Source of the DNA: Phaffia rhodozyma
Lineage: Eukaryota; Basidiomycota; Tremellomycetes; Cystofilobasidiales; Mrakiaceae
Direction of reading: 5' to 3'
Assembly (NCBI GenBank): GCA_014706385.1
Contig: JACGZH010000002.1
Location: forward strand, 186,001 to 250,000
DNA length: 64,000 nucleotides
Shown here one piece after another: positions 13,766-26,564 of this stretch (positions within the stretch are counted from its first letter, which is position 1; each line of letters opens with the position of its first letter). Under the pieces are notes generated by a model. The model was not told where the DNA came from and made no database searches. It saw only the letters and a list, made by a program, of their open reading frames with translations. The position numbers were made by a program, and so were the translations under genes.

Positions 13766-15311
13766 CTATGCTTTGAAAAGTTCTTTCCAGACGACTCGAA
13801 GATCCTTCAAGTTCTCAACCACAGACACGGTCTCGACGTGACCGTCTTGCAGTTTGATATCGGTTTGACTGATCCTGTCGTGGTCAGTGTCCCACTGCGA
13901 ATCATATGGTGCGCAGAAAGAGACAGGAACAGATTCACGAATTAGGAAAAAGAGAAGCAGAGAAACCATGCTTTCCTAAAGAGAATAAAAGAAAGACAAA
14001 CCTCATTGGGCTCTTTGAAATGGACGGCCTGCCAGCCAAGCTGAACGGCAGCTTTGACATTCAAAAGCGAATCATCCACGAAGTAATGTTTGATTGCTTC
14101 AGGCGATGAATGATTTGGTAAGGCGTACTCAATCGCCTGATTGAACAGATACATATACATACAGATGAAGAGAGTTGTTGTCAGTTGATTTTTGTTCTGG
14201 ACTGGAGAGGGAACCAACGTATATAAAGGAGACAGACCTCTTGAAAGAAACTTGGTTCTGGCTTGCAGCCAAAGTCTTGATCGGGTCGGCCATAGTCACA
14301 AAAGACAAGACCTTCAATCAGATCGATCACACCGAGAATCTCTAGCACTCTTGAAGCATGCTATCCAAAGCGCATATGGTGATGGCAAATCAGACGGTGA
14401 ACGTTTACTGAATACAGAAGCTGAGTAAGATGAATAGAACACATACTGTTTTATAAGCATTGGTGAGTGCGAGAATGCGCGCTTTTGAAGCTGAGAACGG
14501 CGGAAGAATAAAGAAGTGAGTCTGTCAGCTAATAAATAGTATGAAAGAAGTTAGATTCAAGACAACATACGATCAATATCGGAAAGAAGCTGACGAAGTC
14601 TATCGTCTCTCGACAGGATGGTTTCCAATGGGAGCGAAGCATCGCAAACCCGATCGTAATCAAGCGCGTCTGAGAGTTGATCACGATGCGCAAAGAACAA
14701 GTTCAGTTTCTGATGGATACCGATAATAAAAGAATCAAAGAGACGTACTGATATCGTGATGCTTAACAAGCCCTCTGATTGCTAGACCGTACTGGCTGTA
14801 GTAAGTCTTGTGTAATTTTTCGGCTTCCTTGGGGTCTAGACCAAGTGTCTGAAAGTAGGCTGTATTGAAGATGGGAAAGGCTCATGAACAGTCAGAGATG
14901 GATTACAAAGAGGATAAAAGGAGTAGACAAACCTCTAATTCGTTCTTGCATCAGAATGTGGATCTAAATGTGATCAAATCAAGCACACACGTTGCAGTGG
15001 AAGTTTGACCAGGAAACGAACCCCAACTGGTTAAAAGATAGACTGTGCGACATGGGTCTCCCAGGATACCATTCAAACACGAAGAGCGCATACCTGAGTG
15101 GACTTCGCATAAAGAGTGTTGTCAATGTCGAGCCAAATGATTGCTCTATTATCATTACTGGGCTGATCGAATGTGGGCCTAGATCTAGAGAATGTAGACG
15201 AGAGATCTTTTGATGGAGAAAGTCCAAGTAGAGAACGGTTTATTGCGGATCAAACTTTCGAGAGCGCAACTTCTACATAGATCTACAAAGCTAACCTATG
15301 AATCCTGCCAT
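13766..15311 (-). CDS. HAD-superfamily pyrimidine/lysophosphatidate nucleotidase (SDT1/PHM8 type)
   Basis: This is a soluble haloacid-dehalogenase phosphatase resembling yeast Sdt1/Phm8, which dephosphorylate pyrimidine nucleotides or lysophosphatidic acid. A five-codon first exon (MAGFI, ATG at 15311-15309) is joined across 15295-15207 to DLSSTFSRSRPTF, which leads into the catalytic loop IIWLDIDNTLYAKS (DxDNTL, about 15135). Then come LGLDPKEAEKLHKTYYSQYG, motif II (ILALTNAYK), GLVFCDYG, and motif III/IV (KHYFVDDSLLNVKAA, about 14060). The C-terminus ends KELFKA with TAG at 13766-13768. There are about eight introns. The DxD nucleophile pair and the DD metal-binding motif are present, so it should be active. 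The exact substrate cannot be told from sequence. Confidence 0.85.
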
Positions 15312-15644
15312 CTTCTATGAGAGTGTTGACGATGAAAGAAAAGAAAAGAGAAGTGCAAATGATGAGTGAGACGTGAATGTGGTGGAACTTTGTGGCCTAG
15401 AGATGGAAGTAGCTGTATAACCAGTTCGTCTTGGAAGGCGGTGCCAATTAGATCACGTGGAACGACGCCACTTGACCGACTCGCCCCTTTTCTATTCACC
15501 TCGTCCAGAACCTCTTTGGCTCTTCTCTGACGATCTCTCCATCTCTGTCCGTTCCCTCTTCCTGTCGGATTCTTTTTATTGGACTCAAATTGATCAGTTC
15601 AGACAGGCAGGCTTCTGTTCAAAAACTTCCTATCCTTGGAGACC
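15312..15644. promoter_or_regulatory. Divergent promoter, nucleotidase / kelch gene
   Basis: This 333 bp spacer is shared by two divergent genes. The part before the kelch ATG is CT-rich (about 15480-15580), a common feature of basidiomycete core promoters. A CACGTG-like site (ATCACGTGG) lies near 15451-15459. No RNA gene is seen. Confidence 0.4.
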
Positions 15645-18600
15645 ATGTCGTTTTTCTCCAAGAGGTCGAAAAACAACGCGGCAGCAGCAGCAGCAGCCGC
15701 TGCTTCTCAGCCCACACTTGCTCAATCCTCGTCTTCAGCTGGCTCTCAAAGACAAACCCAGCAGCTACAGCAACAACAAGCACAACAACAACAACAAAAA
15801 GCTCCTAATCAAGATCAGTCGGCATCTAGCTCACAGCCTTCGTCAAGTAATCAGGCCCTCTCGAGCAAATCTGCCTCCGTGCCAGGCTCACGAGCCAGCT
15901 CGACGCCTATCACGTCCAATGGTGGATCACATTCTCAGCAGCTCTCTCAGCCGCTTGGGTTCGATGGCGCACGAGCTCAGTATGCTCAGCTGGGTAACGG
16001 AAACGGACCTTATCCTTCTCAGCAACAACAGCAGCAGGCGACGATGATGGACGAAGCCAGAATGCGGACGCCTAGTGGAAACTCATCCCCGGTCGTGTAC
16101 CCATGGTTTGTTTTGCTTTATTTTTATCCTTCTTGAGTCCAATTTAATCCTACTTGTGTCGCCTCTCTTTGTTTCAGAGCTCTGTAGAAAATACATACGC
16201 GTTTTGTTTAGGTCACTGATTGCATCTCTTTTGCCCGATCTCAAATTCTATAGGACTCAACGCCGATTGACTCTTCCTCAGACACCTCCTTCACTTCCGC
16301 CTCATCTGACGCCCTTCCCTCGGTACGGTCTGTCAACTCCACCCACAACTACCAGCTCAGGCTATTTGTTTCTCTTTGGTGGTCTTGTCGCCGACTCTGT
16401 TCGAAACGACCTCTTTGTGCTAGACTGCAAAACGTTGACGATTGCTCCTGTGCCACCTAAAGGAGATGTTCCAATCGCCAGAGTCGGACATGCAACTGGG
16501 CTCGTTGGGAACGTGATGATCTCCTGGGGAGGAGACACGAAGACTCGGGCAGAGGACCAGCAGGATCAGGGGCTTTACTTGCTGAATATGGCTAATAACG
16601 AGTGGAGTTGTATATGTACAGACGGTAGAAGAGGTGGAGAAAGGAGAGAGATGCCCTTTGGCAGATATGGACACGCGGTGTCCATGGTTCGAAACAAGTT
16701 CTTTATGTTTGGCGGCCAAGTCGACTTGACGTTCTTCGACGACCTTTGGTGCTTTGATTTGACAACTAGTAAGACTGTTCTTCTTTCTGATCTGAGTACA
16801 CAACGTACATCATTGATGAAATTATCTCCTGATTTGACGTAGTCAAAACATCGGATGGCCCTGCATGGGAAAGAATCATCCCTCGAAGCAGTACACCTCA
16901 AGCGCGAACAGGCCATATATGCGTGACCTACAACAACCAGATCATCTTGTTCGTCGGCTGTGTTTCAGTTTTTTCACTTGCTCCCACCATTGAACGATAA
17001 AAAAGTGCTAAACTCTTATTTCTCATCACACTGCGTTAGATTTGGAGGGACCGATGGCGAGTTCCACTACAACGATACTTGGTCATATAATGTTCAGACT
17101 CAAGAATGGACAGAATTGGACTGTATTGGCTATCTGCCTGTGGCAAGAGAAGGACATGCAGCCGCCGTTGTCGGAGATGTCGTATATGTGTTTGGAGGAA
17201 GAGACGTTCAAGGCAAAGATCTTGGTGATCTAGCTGCTTTTAAGATATCCAGTAAGCTTTATATATATATCAATATTAGTCCTTTGAGAGGCGAATACTT
17301 GTCTGATAGTCAGCAACCCTCGTATCCTACAGCGCGTAGATGGTTCATGTTCCAGAACATGGGACCATCGCCAAACCCTCGAAGTGGGCACGCGTTAACA
17401 GCGTACGGGGACAAAATCCTTGTTCTAGGAGGAGAGTCAGCTTCTAACCCGCCGGATTCACCGGACATCATTCACGTATTGGACACTTGTAAGTACTGCC
17501 CTCTTTCTTTTCTGCTCGTTAGACAGAGGTAATGACTATGTGGTGTATCTCCCGCCGCTCAATCGTAGCAAAAATCAAATATCCTCCTGATCCGGCCCGA
17601 CCAACTGGTCAGAACGTAGTACACCGAAAGTCGTCTGCTCCGCATCTTCCTTCCCAACAACAGCCACCGCACACAAATCCGTTTGGTCCTCGATCTTCTT
17701 CGGTAGCCGGCCAAAGTTCTCCTCGAGAGTATTCTCAGTTTTCTCATTCCCAGAACGAGTCTTCGGCACTCACTCAAGCTACCAAATCAAATCCTTATAC
17801 GGAGGGTGGTACGACTGGACAGTCGGAACCACTCAAACGAGCACTTTCGCCCGATGATAGACAGATCTCTGGGTTGACGTCTCCCACGTTAAGTCAAAAG
17901 AAACAAGCAGGAATGATACCACAGAGGCCTCGGAGAGAGGATGACGCGGCTTTTGGAATCGGAGACCCTCAGCGAGCGGCTTCGCCTCGACGAATGCAGG
18001 ACCCCGTCAGTGGCCAATCACAGCAGCAGGCGGACAGCATTCAAGACCCCAGTTTGCTGGCAAGAGTGATGACCCCTGTTAATCCGATATCGCCTCGAGA
18101 TGAGACTTTGTCTAGAGAAGCGACTGCTTCACCCACCCTCCTTTCTTCTCAGCACCCTCTTTCGGCTTCTGCAGCTTCCGGTCGATTTGGTTCTTCATCT
18201 CAGCCCATAAGTGCAAGAAGCCCGTCGCCTTCCACACCAGTTCTGCCCTCGTCAGATGTGGCCCACTCGCCCAACTTGAGCATCAACAGTTCGGTCCATC
18301 CTCCCGATGCATTCTACAATCCTCGATCACCGCTATTGAACGGGTCATCTCCTCTGATACATGGAGGAGGAGGAGGAGGAGGAGGAGGAGGAGGAGGCCA
18401 TGCCAGGCAAAGTTCAATAACAGGCAGAGCAAGCCAAGATTTTATGCGCGAGATTAAAGCGAAGGATGCCGAATTGGAGAGATCGAGAAGACGGGAACGA
18501 TGGTTGAAGTTGGAGCTAGGGAGAGCAGTTAAGAGTGGCTTTGTCGTCGAGGATCTGGGGGAAGGATCGCAGGTTGGACTGGAGGAGATGGGAGAGGAGG

Positions 18601-21156
18601 GGAGCGAGTTAAGGAGGTTGGTTGAGGGGCTACTGAAGATGAAGAAGGATCGGGCCCTATTACAGGTGTGTCGTCGCTCCTTGATCTCTTTCTTCCATTC
18701 CTTCTTGGTTCTTAGTTGAGATTCCAGATTCCTGACGTCTTCTCTATCATGTCTGCTCTGTCGATGATTCTGGAACACAGGCCGAGCTAGCTATCCAAAT
18801 CCAACAATCTTCCTCGCGATTCTCTGAGGTGGATCGAGTCCGACAAGCAGCCATCGAAGAAGCTGCCTTCTATCGAGCGAAAGTTGAAGCTCTCGAGCAC
18901 GGCTCTCCCACCGAAGTAGCTAAGATTGAACGAGATCGATCTATCGAACTCGAGAAACAGTTAAGCTCGATCTCGAGCAACTACTCGGCCATTCAACGTC
19001 AATTGACCAATCTCCAAGAAACCCACGCAAACGAAAAGCAACTCCGCTCGGCAGCTGAAGAACGAGAACAACAAGCTCTTCAGCGAATCGACGACCTTAC
19101 GTCTGTTCATACTCTAGCGTCAGACGAGTTGATGGCATTGCAGGATAAACACACGTCAACAGAGCGGTCATTGAGGGATCATGTGGATCGATTGGTTTCT
19201 TTGGAGACACAGGTCGTCCGACATGAGACTGATAGAGATCTCGCCAAATCTTCGTTGGAAGAGAAGACCACTTCTACAGACAGCCACATGCAGGCTCTCG
19301 AACAGCTTCAACAGGCGTTGGCGGTCTCTGGGACAAGGTCGGATGAAGTCCAATCGATGTATCAATCCGAACGGGATAGGAACGATATGTTGGAAAGTAG
19401 ATTAGCGGATGCTAAATCAGAGTTAGAGGCCAGGGCACGAGAGGCTGAGATGGCGGTCGCCAGGTTGATAGAGGTTGAGACTTCTTGGTCTAAATCTCGA
19501 GCAGAGACCGAATCACTCCGAACGTTCGCTTCTGTTGGGTTAGCGGAACTCGTTCAACTTCATCGAGGGTTGAAAGAAGATGAAGGTCGGTTCACCAGGG
19601 GACATGACGAGAAAATCGCTGCTCTGGAACAACAGGCCTCGTCCCTGAGGACGATGCTCGGTGAAGCAGGTACAAGAGTTGATGAATCTCAATCAATGTT
19701 GTCCGATCACCGAAAGAGGTCTCAACGACTTGAAAACGAGCATATTTCAATACAATCAACCCTCCATCAAGTTCGAACCGCACTCGCTTCTTCCCAGGCC
19801 GAGTCGGCTAAACTCAGGGATTCTGTGACAGCCAGAGAATTCGAACTGAAAGATCAATCAGCGATGGTTTCCGAGCTGGAATTACGATTGTCTGTCCTTC
19901 GGCGTGTCCTGTCCAACCATGGAGTCGCTTTGAGCGAGGATGAACTCCGCCCCTATACAGACGATGGCCCTAGTTCGACTTCATCGACATCGGTGCCGGC
20001 AACCAATTCAATGGATGAGCTGATGGCGAAACTATCGGAGAAAACGTCGGCTTTGGAAGCCGCTGAACGGGAGCTGGATCTCGCCAAGAAAAAATTGGAG
20101 AAAGCCATATCGCCAACAACTCAGAAGACGGAAATTCTTTCGGGGGCCAGAGAACTCGAGGCGGAAGAGAGCAACGAAGGCAAATCTGTCGAGCCGGCGC
20201 CTTCGGCGGAACAGATTCGGCAGTTGGAAGAGAGAGCGGAGGCAGCTGAGAAACAAGTGGCAGAGAGTGTGGCTAGTCATAAACAGATCCAAGCTGATTA
20301 TCAGACGGCCGTCCATTACGTCAAGTCAGTGACCTGATCTTTCTTTATCTGTAGTCATTCTATCGATTGTTTACTAACATTGTGTCTGATCTGTTGGTGG
20401 GAACAGAGCTACTGAGAAGATGCTTCGTCGAATGAAAGAAGATGTGACCAAACATAAGACGGCTAATCTCAGTCTTCAAACCGAACTGGATGCCATCCGA
20501 GGAACAAATTCTTCAGAAGCTGGATCTCGAACTCGGGATGCCAACGGTCGAAACACACCCGTCGTTGATGACACCACTGCTGATTCCCTCCGACTCAAGC
20601 TAGCAGACGCTCAACGTCAATTGACGGCTCTCAGTAGAGTCTCCCTTGAGAACCAGATGCTTTCTTCGGACAACAAGACGCTCAAATTAGAACATGAGAA
20701 GCTCAAAGACGCCTATACTCTAGAACTTGATCAAGCAAACGAGCGGATTAACTCGTTAAGTACAGAAGTCGATCGACTGCAACAGCTTTCGGCGGGCATA
20801 CAGGACGTAAAGAGGCTACAGTTGGATGTGAGAGATCTCAAACTGGAGAACGAACAGTTGCAAGAGAAAGTTAGGATCTTACTCGATGCGCAGGACGACC
20901 AACCGGTAGGCGTGAGGAGATCACCTTCTGGTTTATCTCATTACGATACCGAGGATGATATGGATGAGGAAGATCTTCATCGGTTAGTTCCTACTATGAT
21001 CGTTATTTTTCCTTCCGAACTCATCGTCTAACAAAATGCCCATGTATTCTGTCACCTCATGTTTTGCTCTGAATTCTCAGATACATACGCGCGCACTCTC
21101 CTCCTTCAAGTCTAGCCTACCGATCGGGCATCGAGAGTCAACTATCACCCACTTGA
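15645..21156 (+). CDS. Kelch-repeat and coiled-coil cell-polarity protein (Tea1/Kel1 type)
   Basis: This is a large protein of about 1,500 residues with the architecture of fission-yeast Tea1 and budding-yeast Kel1, cell-end markers that organise polarised growth. ATG at 15645 (MSFFSKRSKNN) is followed by polyalanine and Gln-rich low complexity. The conserved YPW-TQRRLTLP entry, split by an intron, leads into six or so kelch blades (about 16250-17500; for example YLFLFGGLVADSVRNDLFVLD, VVYVFGGRD, ILVLGGESA). A Ser/Pro-rich linker with a 12-Gly tract (18363-18398) and long heptad coiled coils (18829-20950) follow. The last exon ends IESQLSPT, with TGA at 21154-21156. The coiled coil presumably mediates oligomerisation and binding to microtubule-tip partners. 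Family assignment is strong; one-to-one orthology with Tea1 or Kel1 is an inference. Confidence 0.85.
15676..15810 (+). repeat. Trinucleotide-rich tract encoding polyAla and Gln-rich sequence
   Basis: GCA/GCAGC repeats (about 15680-15710) encode a run of nine alanines. CAG/CAA repeats (about 15758-15800) encode Gln-rich sequence at the N-terminus of the kelch protein. Such tracts often vary in length between strains. Confidence 0.8.
18363..18398 (+). repeat. (GGA)12 microsatellite coding for 12 glycines
   Basis: Perfect GGA triplets lie in the coding frame of the kelch protein linker, flanked by His codons. The opposite strand reads as proline codons, which explains an antisense open frame there. 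Confidence 0.9.
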
Positions 21157-21779
21157 ACCCCTTCCTTATTTTTCTGTCTATCGAGTTTCGCCCCAACTTC
21201 GTTTTTCTTTTCTAAACACCCTCATTCAGAATTTTTTCTTTCTTTCTTTCTTCTTGTGTATTGCATTTGCAACGATATACCCATGTCTATTCCCTCGTTT
21301 TTGGGAATGTTCTTTCGTTTCCTCTTCTGTCTCAAGACGGCGTTTTTTTTTTCAGCGCTCAGACTTGGATCTTCAACGACTCAGAAACAGTTGTCCTGCA
21401 AAGAGAAAGACCAAGCAGGGACAGATACAGTTATTTGTTATCATGATACAGGAAGGTGAAGAGATTGAACAAGAATGGAAAGACAAGAAAGATAAAGCCC
21501 GGGTGTCCTCACATCACGATGAGGAAGGTGTTTGTATATATATACGTGAAATACCGAAGACACACAAGAAAAAGAAAAGGCCCTAGAGAACGGGACACCC
21601 AAAAGGGTGGTACAAAAAGAACCAAAAGAATGAATAAACAAACCGAGTCAGATGTAATAAGAGAGGACAAACATAATGGACATGATGTGGGAAATGTAGA
21701 GAATGATATATACAATGTTGAGTGGAGATCGGTTTCGATCTGATTGTTCTATGTCAGTTGGTATGATTAAGGATCAAAT

Positions 21780-21816
<37 letters not shown>

Positions 21817-21960
21817 AATGGAGGAAAAAGAGTCATATGGGTAGAGGTAGTCGGAGAAGGGAAAAGACCGTTACCAAGGATTGCAAGGAAATCGGAGGAA
21901 TGGGATGGGAGGCCTAGCCAAAGGATGGGGTTTTTACTACAAAGATAAAAAGAGCGCATC
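21157..21960. other. Convergent spacer of 0.8 kb with low-complexity DNA
   Basis: The spacer lies between the ends of the kelch gene and the kinase gene. It holds TTTC-rich runs (about 21205-21255), a T10 run (about 21343-21352), purine-rich sequence, and a pure dinucleotide AT repeat listed separately. Short ORFs here lack codon structure and family similarity. It is probably the two 3' UTRs. Confidence 0.5.
21783..21813. repeat. (AT)15 microsatellite
   Basis: A pure AT dinucleotide run of about 31 bp in the 3' flank of the kinase gene. It is likely polymorphic. Confidence 0.95.
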
Positions 21961-23994
21961 TCAGCTGATCAGATTGACCTTCTCTAAGGTCACACCTGTC
22001 AACCATGCCCTGTAATCTGGTTTCTGATGCTCAAGTCCAGTCAACTGGGCTTCCTGACTACCAGCGGAGCAGACTTCTGGGAGGAGATCGAGTGATGTTT
22101 CTCGAGAGGGCGTTTCCGGCTCTGAATCTGTCGTCGACCACGATGAGAGAGTCGATCGAGAGACAACCATATCGGTGCGGGAAAAGGCTGAATCGGGCCA
22201 TGTCGGAAGGTGACCTTGAATGAACTGAGAGGAGACGGCAGATGAGGGAGAGCCGAAAGAGGAGTGGGTGACGATTGAGGCGTCCATCGATGGAGTCGAG
22301 CACGCGAGTGCATCGTGCGAGTCCCCGGCTGCAGATTCGAGGTTGAACAGTTGAAGGGTGTTGACAGGTACAGCGCATACGGTCGAACGAGTTGCCAAGT
22401 TGGGAGGCACCTGAGCGTGCTGTTGTAGTTCGAATTGCGGCTCTGCAGGTGGTGTGAGCGGTTGAGAGAATGCTTTTGCGCTTCTTGCCGACCTAACAGT
22501 GAAAAGAAGTGAAAAGCTATATCAGTCTCGAGATCACTGACGTTCGATACGGAGTTTAGAGATTCTACGAACCGTTGGTTTCGAGCCTTGACAATTCTCT
22601 CCATCATGTTGGGATCTTTGATGAAACCAATTTCTCTAGCGGTCCTGAAACAAGCATCCTTTGCTCTACTCAACTCCTCCTCATCCATATCCCACCTATC
22701 GACGAACCGAACCCAACTCTTTAGCTGGATCACCGTCGGTCGTTTTCTTGGGTCTACAGACAGTACTCTCTTCAAGAGCCTGCTCGCCTGGTCCGAGATA
22801 GGAAGCATCGATTGGAAAAAAACTTCCGGGTTGCGGACGTAGGCGGCGAAGGAATCGTCGGTGAGTACAGACGAGGACCAGGGATTTCGAGAGGTGACCA
22901 GGTTGATCAAGATGATTCCCAGCGACCAGATGTCTGCAGCAAAAGGATCGTAGGTGGGTGAAAATGTTGGTTCATAGTTCACTAGTTGAACCTCTGATCG
23001 CGAGAAAAGGAAGAGGTGAATCCAAATAAAGGGGAGGAAATGAACAACCGGAATGTTGGTTAGACATGTGTTGCAAAAGACTGAGGCAATCAAGGAGTGA
23101 GGACTGACCAGGTGCCATGTAGAAAGAGCTGCCGCAACCAAAGTCACTACTCCAAGCATCCCTCGTGGCCAATCCGAAATCTGCGAGGTGGATCTTCCGA
23201 CCACCCTCGGTGCAAAGGACATTTTCCGGTTTCAGGTCCCGATGGGCGATTCCATTCGTATGGCAAGACTCCACAGCGTCCAACAGTTGAATGAATGTGC
23301 TTCCGATGAGTTCATTCCGGGTGAGATACGTCTTGTTCGATGTTATCTGAGCAAACAGATCCAACGAGTTGCAGTACGGTAAAACGAGGAAAATGTGGGT
23401 GGGAGAATATATCGCTTTGTACAGATGAAGGATGGAAGGATGGGCAGAGAGAATAGAGTGGTAATGGATCTCTCGGTGCTGATACTATGAACGGAACAGA
23501 AAGAGGAAGATGGTCAGTCATGGCGAGTACACCTAACGGAAGGGGCACAGGAATCTACCTCAAGTCGTCTGTCGTCCAGTCCGGCAGTGTTCATACATTT
23601 GACGGCTGTCCCCCATGACGCGCAGAGTCAGCACACGTCTCGGACATCGCGGCGTTCGAGATTAAATGATGTAAAGATTCAAATTATGTACCATAGTATT
23701 CTGCGCCAGAGTCACCGTTATTCCTGGCTAGATAGACACAGCCATACGCTCCAGATCCGAGGATCGACACAAACTCCAATCTATTCTCAGACAGAACAGC
23801 ACATGTAGGACGAACAGATGAATGGCATAAACGTGAGTATGAAGTAAGAGATATCAAACAGAATTGTTTTCCGAAGGAAAGAACAAATAAGAAAAGAGAA
23901 AGAAAAAAAAAGGCACTCGAACGAACCTTCCGTTATCGATCGTGAGTCCGAGTAAGTCGGCTGAACCGGCAGCGTTGTAAACTTGGTTTCCCAT
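21961..23994 (-). CDS. Ser/Thr protein kinase, Ran1(Pat1)/Ksp1/Sks1-like
   Basis: The start codon is at 23994 (MGNQVYNAAGSADLLGLTIDNG). The kinase landmarks are all present: glycine loop LGSGAYGCVYLAR, AVKCM lysine, hinge ILVLPYC-type (IFLVLPYCNSLDLF), catalytic loop HRDLKPENVLC (about 23240), HLADFGLATRD, and an APE motif split by an intron (MAP then E). These are followed by DPFAADIWSLGIILINLVTSRNPW and RLLKRVLSVDPRKRPTV. The arrangement, including the DIWSLG and NPW segments, matches the fungal Ran1/Ksp1/Sks1/Vhs1 group, which acts in nutrient and meiotic control. A Ser/Pro-rich C-terminal tail of about 180 residues ends TLEKVNLIS, with stop at 21961-21963. The kinase should be active. The very long upstream region suggests complex regulation. 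Which paralogue it matches is uncertain. Confidence 0.88.
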
Positions 23995-25658
23995 TGTGAC
24001 GGAATGAAGGTAAGTCTCGAAGCTTTGTTAGGGATCGGCGGATGAGAGATTAACCGAAGCGCCGAACGATGACGGATAGAAACCGAGAGAAAGTGGGATG
24101 ACAGAAGAGGAGAGAAGAAAGACTGGAGTGGAATATGAACAAGAAGAAACCGGTTAACTAAGAGAAATACTGTCGGCCGGAGTAGCCTTTATATATACAG
24201 GATATTCGCTTGATAGCGGGATGGGATGGTCGAACGTAAAGCAGACTGTCGAAAAGCTGGGCCGAAACAAGAAAGAAATAAGGATGCAGGAGCGCCGAGT
24301 CTGTGAGGGGAGACAGACGGCTGTCTGCCGTGGAGAAAAAATAGCTCGTATCAGAGATTAAGAAAAGCGCAGGGTTGGCAAAAGGGGGGGGCTGTTTGCA
24401 GGAAAGTCGAATGACGGGTGTGGGTTTGAGCGCGAGAATCCAGGGTAGAGAATTCGAACAACGACGACGACACCGATAATGACAATGAAATCGACATCGA
24501 CATTGACAACGGGAGAGCCAGCGGGAAATAGAGTCGTGAGTTAGGCCGGAAGGTTGACAAGGTTTGATAATGATGAAGATCAGAGTAATGCAGTCTAGTC
24601 AGCACGAGATCTTTTCCTCTATATGGGCCAAGAAAGAGCAACATTGAGGAGCGCGAAGGAGGAATGATTCAAAATGAACATATGGAACACCAAGAAGTAG
24701 ACTATAGGTAGATCGCAAAGGAAACTCGGAAAGAAGGTTTTCCGGAGAGAAGTATGCGATCCGGACGTACCGGCGATGTTGTGGATGAAGCCGAGAGACC
24801 GAATGAGCCAAGACCGGTATGTGAGAACTATTGATAGGCTTCCCGCGTTTCGATGACAGGCGTCAAGGCCGTCGGAAAATAGTTGTGACAATTAATATTC
24901 GTGCAAGCGGTAAGAGAATGGACACCAGATGAGCGGCAAGGATCGAGGCAAGACCCGGAAGCGGAAAATCTCTCTTCGAAAGTCTGTTCTTAATGACGAT
25001 GGTGCTGAAGATGCCGGCGACAACGGATAGAGATGACGTTGGACGGATGAAATACGCGCTATTTGTTAATGATTGATTGTCTCGAACAAAAAAAAGATAG
25101 GAAAACAAAACGGCTAAAGCAATTTGATCATCACACCTTTAACTCTCTGGATCGATGTGCGAAGCAGAACAGAAATGATCGAAGACTTTTAAGAAGAAAA
25201 AGAGGAAACGGGAGACGGGCAACGAGAGAAAGCGTAGAGGGAATGATGAAGGGACCAAGAGAAGGAGGAGCGAGAAGGGAGAAGGCAGGGTGCAAGCGAG
25301 AAGAACAACGGTGTACGAGGTCGAAATGGATAGTTTGATCTTTATAGAAGGAAAAAAGTTCTTGCAACCGTTCCCTCGATCGGGTATTGGATGGAGGGGG
25401 TATCTCTATCAATGTGGCTTTCCTGGTTCTCACCTTCTATGTCCAGGACGGACGAGGTCAGTCAACGCCGGTGGGGTGATGTAAACATACGACTGGACGC
25501 CACGAATGATGAGCATCAGTCAAGCTTATGCACTCCAGTAGAACTCGTTTCAGACCCATTAATATATACATACGGCTGAGGTGACATGAGATAAATAATG
25601 TGCACAAGGAAGCGAAGCAGAAGAAGCAGAAGAAAAGGACTAAAGAGGCAAAAGAGGC

Positions 25659-25679
25659 AAAAAAAAAAAAAAAAAAAAA
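25659..25679. repeat. Poly(A)/poly(T) tract
   Basis: About 21 consecutive A residues on the plus strand within the long spacer. It could be nucleosome-excluding DNA. No adjacent retroelement sequence or target-site duplication was seen. Confidence 0.85.
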
Positions 25680-26531
25680 GAACAATATCTAAGAATCGAC
25701 ACGTTCGACCTTTTTTTTTGTTTTTGGAAAGGGCTGAAAATCAAGAAGGATCTAATAAATAAGGCAAAAGGCAAGAAAACAATGCAAATTCGAGAGGACA
25801 AGACTGTGTCTGACCAAGATGGGAAGAAGGCTGGAGACAGGCAGAGAGTCGACGGTTGATTAGCAGGTGGGTAAGGGAAATCGCTCAGATGCCGAAATTG
25901 TCTCATCACCTGGTGCATTGGAAGATGGAGAAGAAGACAGAGCAAGAAGAAGGACTAAGAAGGGTGATAGGAATGCCTGTGGGTCGATCAACCTTTCTAC
26001 CTTCATTTGCCGGGCGACGGGCCATCCGAGTGGCTGCCGTGGCGTCGAGATGTGATTTATATATGAAGCCAGTGAAGAAAAAGGCGGCAAAGGAAGGAGA
26101 CGAAGAAGGAAAGAATATATAACCGCACGAGGCCAGAATCCGAGAGGATCTCTCTGATCAGCAACAGAACAGAAGATCACAGGATTGAATGTATACGTTG
26201 TGAATGTAGTCATGTTCTCCCTTCATTCTTGCTTCTTACGAGGCGGCCCATGATTTTGGAGGAGAGGGCAAACCGGCATCGCTCATCCCACCAGATACAA
26301 GCCATCCACGACTCGCTCATGTGCATGAGAACAGACGGCATCGAAACACGTTCGGAGGTAAACAGATGTCTGGAAAGTCTAGAATGTCCTTAGCACGATG
26401 CGTCGAGTTCTGTCCGATAGCTCCTTCTTCTTCTGCTGCCGCCCCTGCATGATGTCGAGTTTTCCATGTGAGTTGATGCTGCTCTTGTTCAAGAACGACA
26501 GATCTATCACGGTTCTGTTTCCATTGGGTGC

Positions 26532-26564
26532 GCTATACTTTCCTGGATTTGCTATACTTTCCTG
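26532..26564. repeat. Direct repeat GCTATACTTTCCTG, two copies
   Basis: Identical 14-mers at 26532-26545 and 26551-26564 are followed by a partial third copy (CGCTATCTCG). They may be protein-binding sites or a small local duplication, about 950 bp upstream of the PAP2 start. Confidence 0.8.

Noticed and set aside
18314..18778. Antisense frame with a polyproline run in the kelch gene
   Set aside because: The run is the reverse of the GGA glycine repeat; the sense strand is clearly coding.
25659..25679. Poly(A) run as a trace of a non-LTR retrotransposon or processed pseudogene
   Set aside because: No upstream coding remnant and no flanking target-site duplication were visible.
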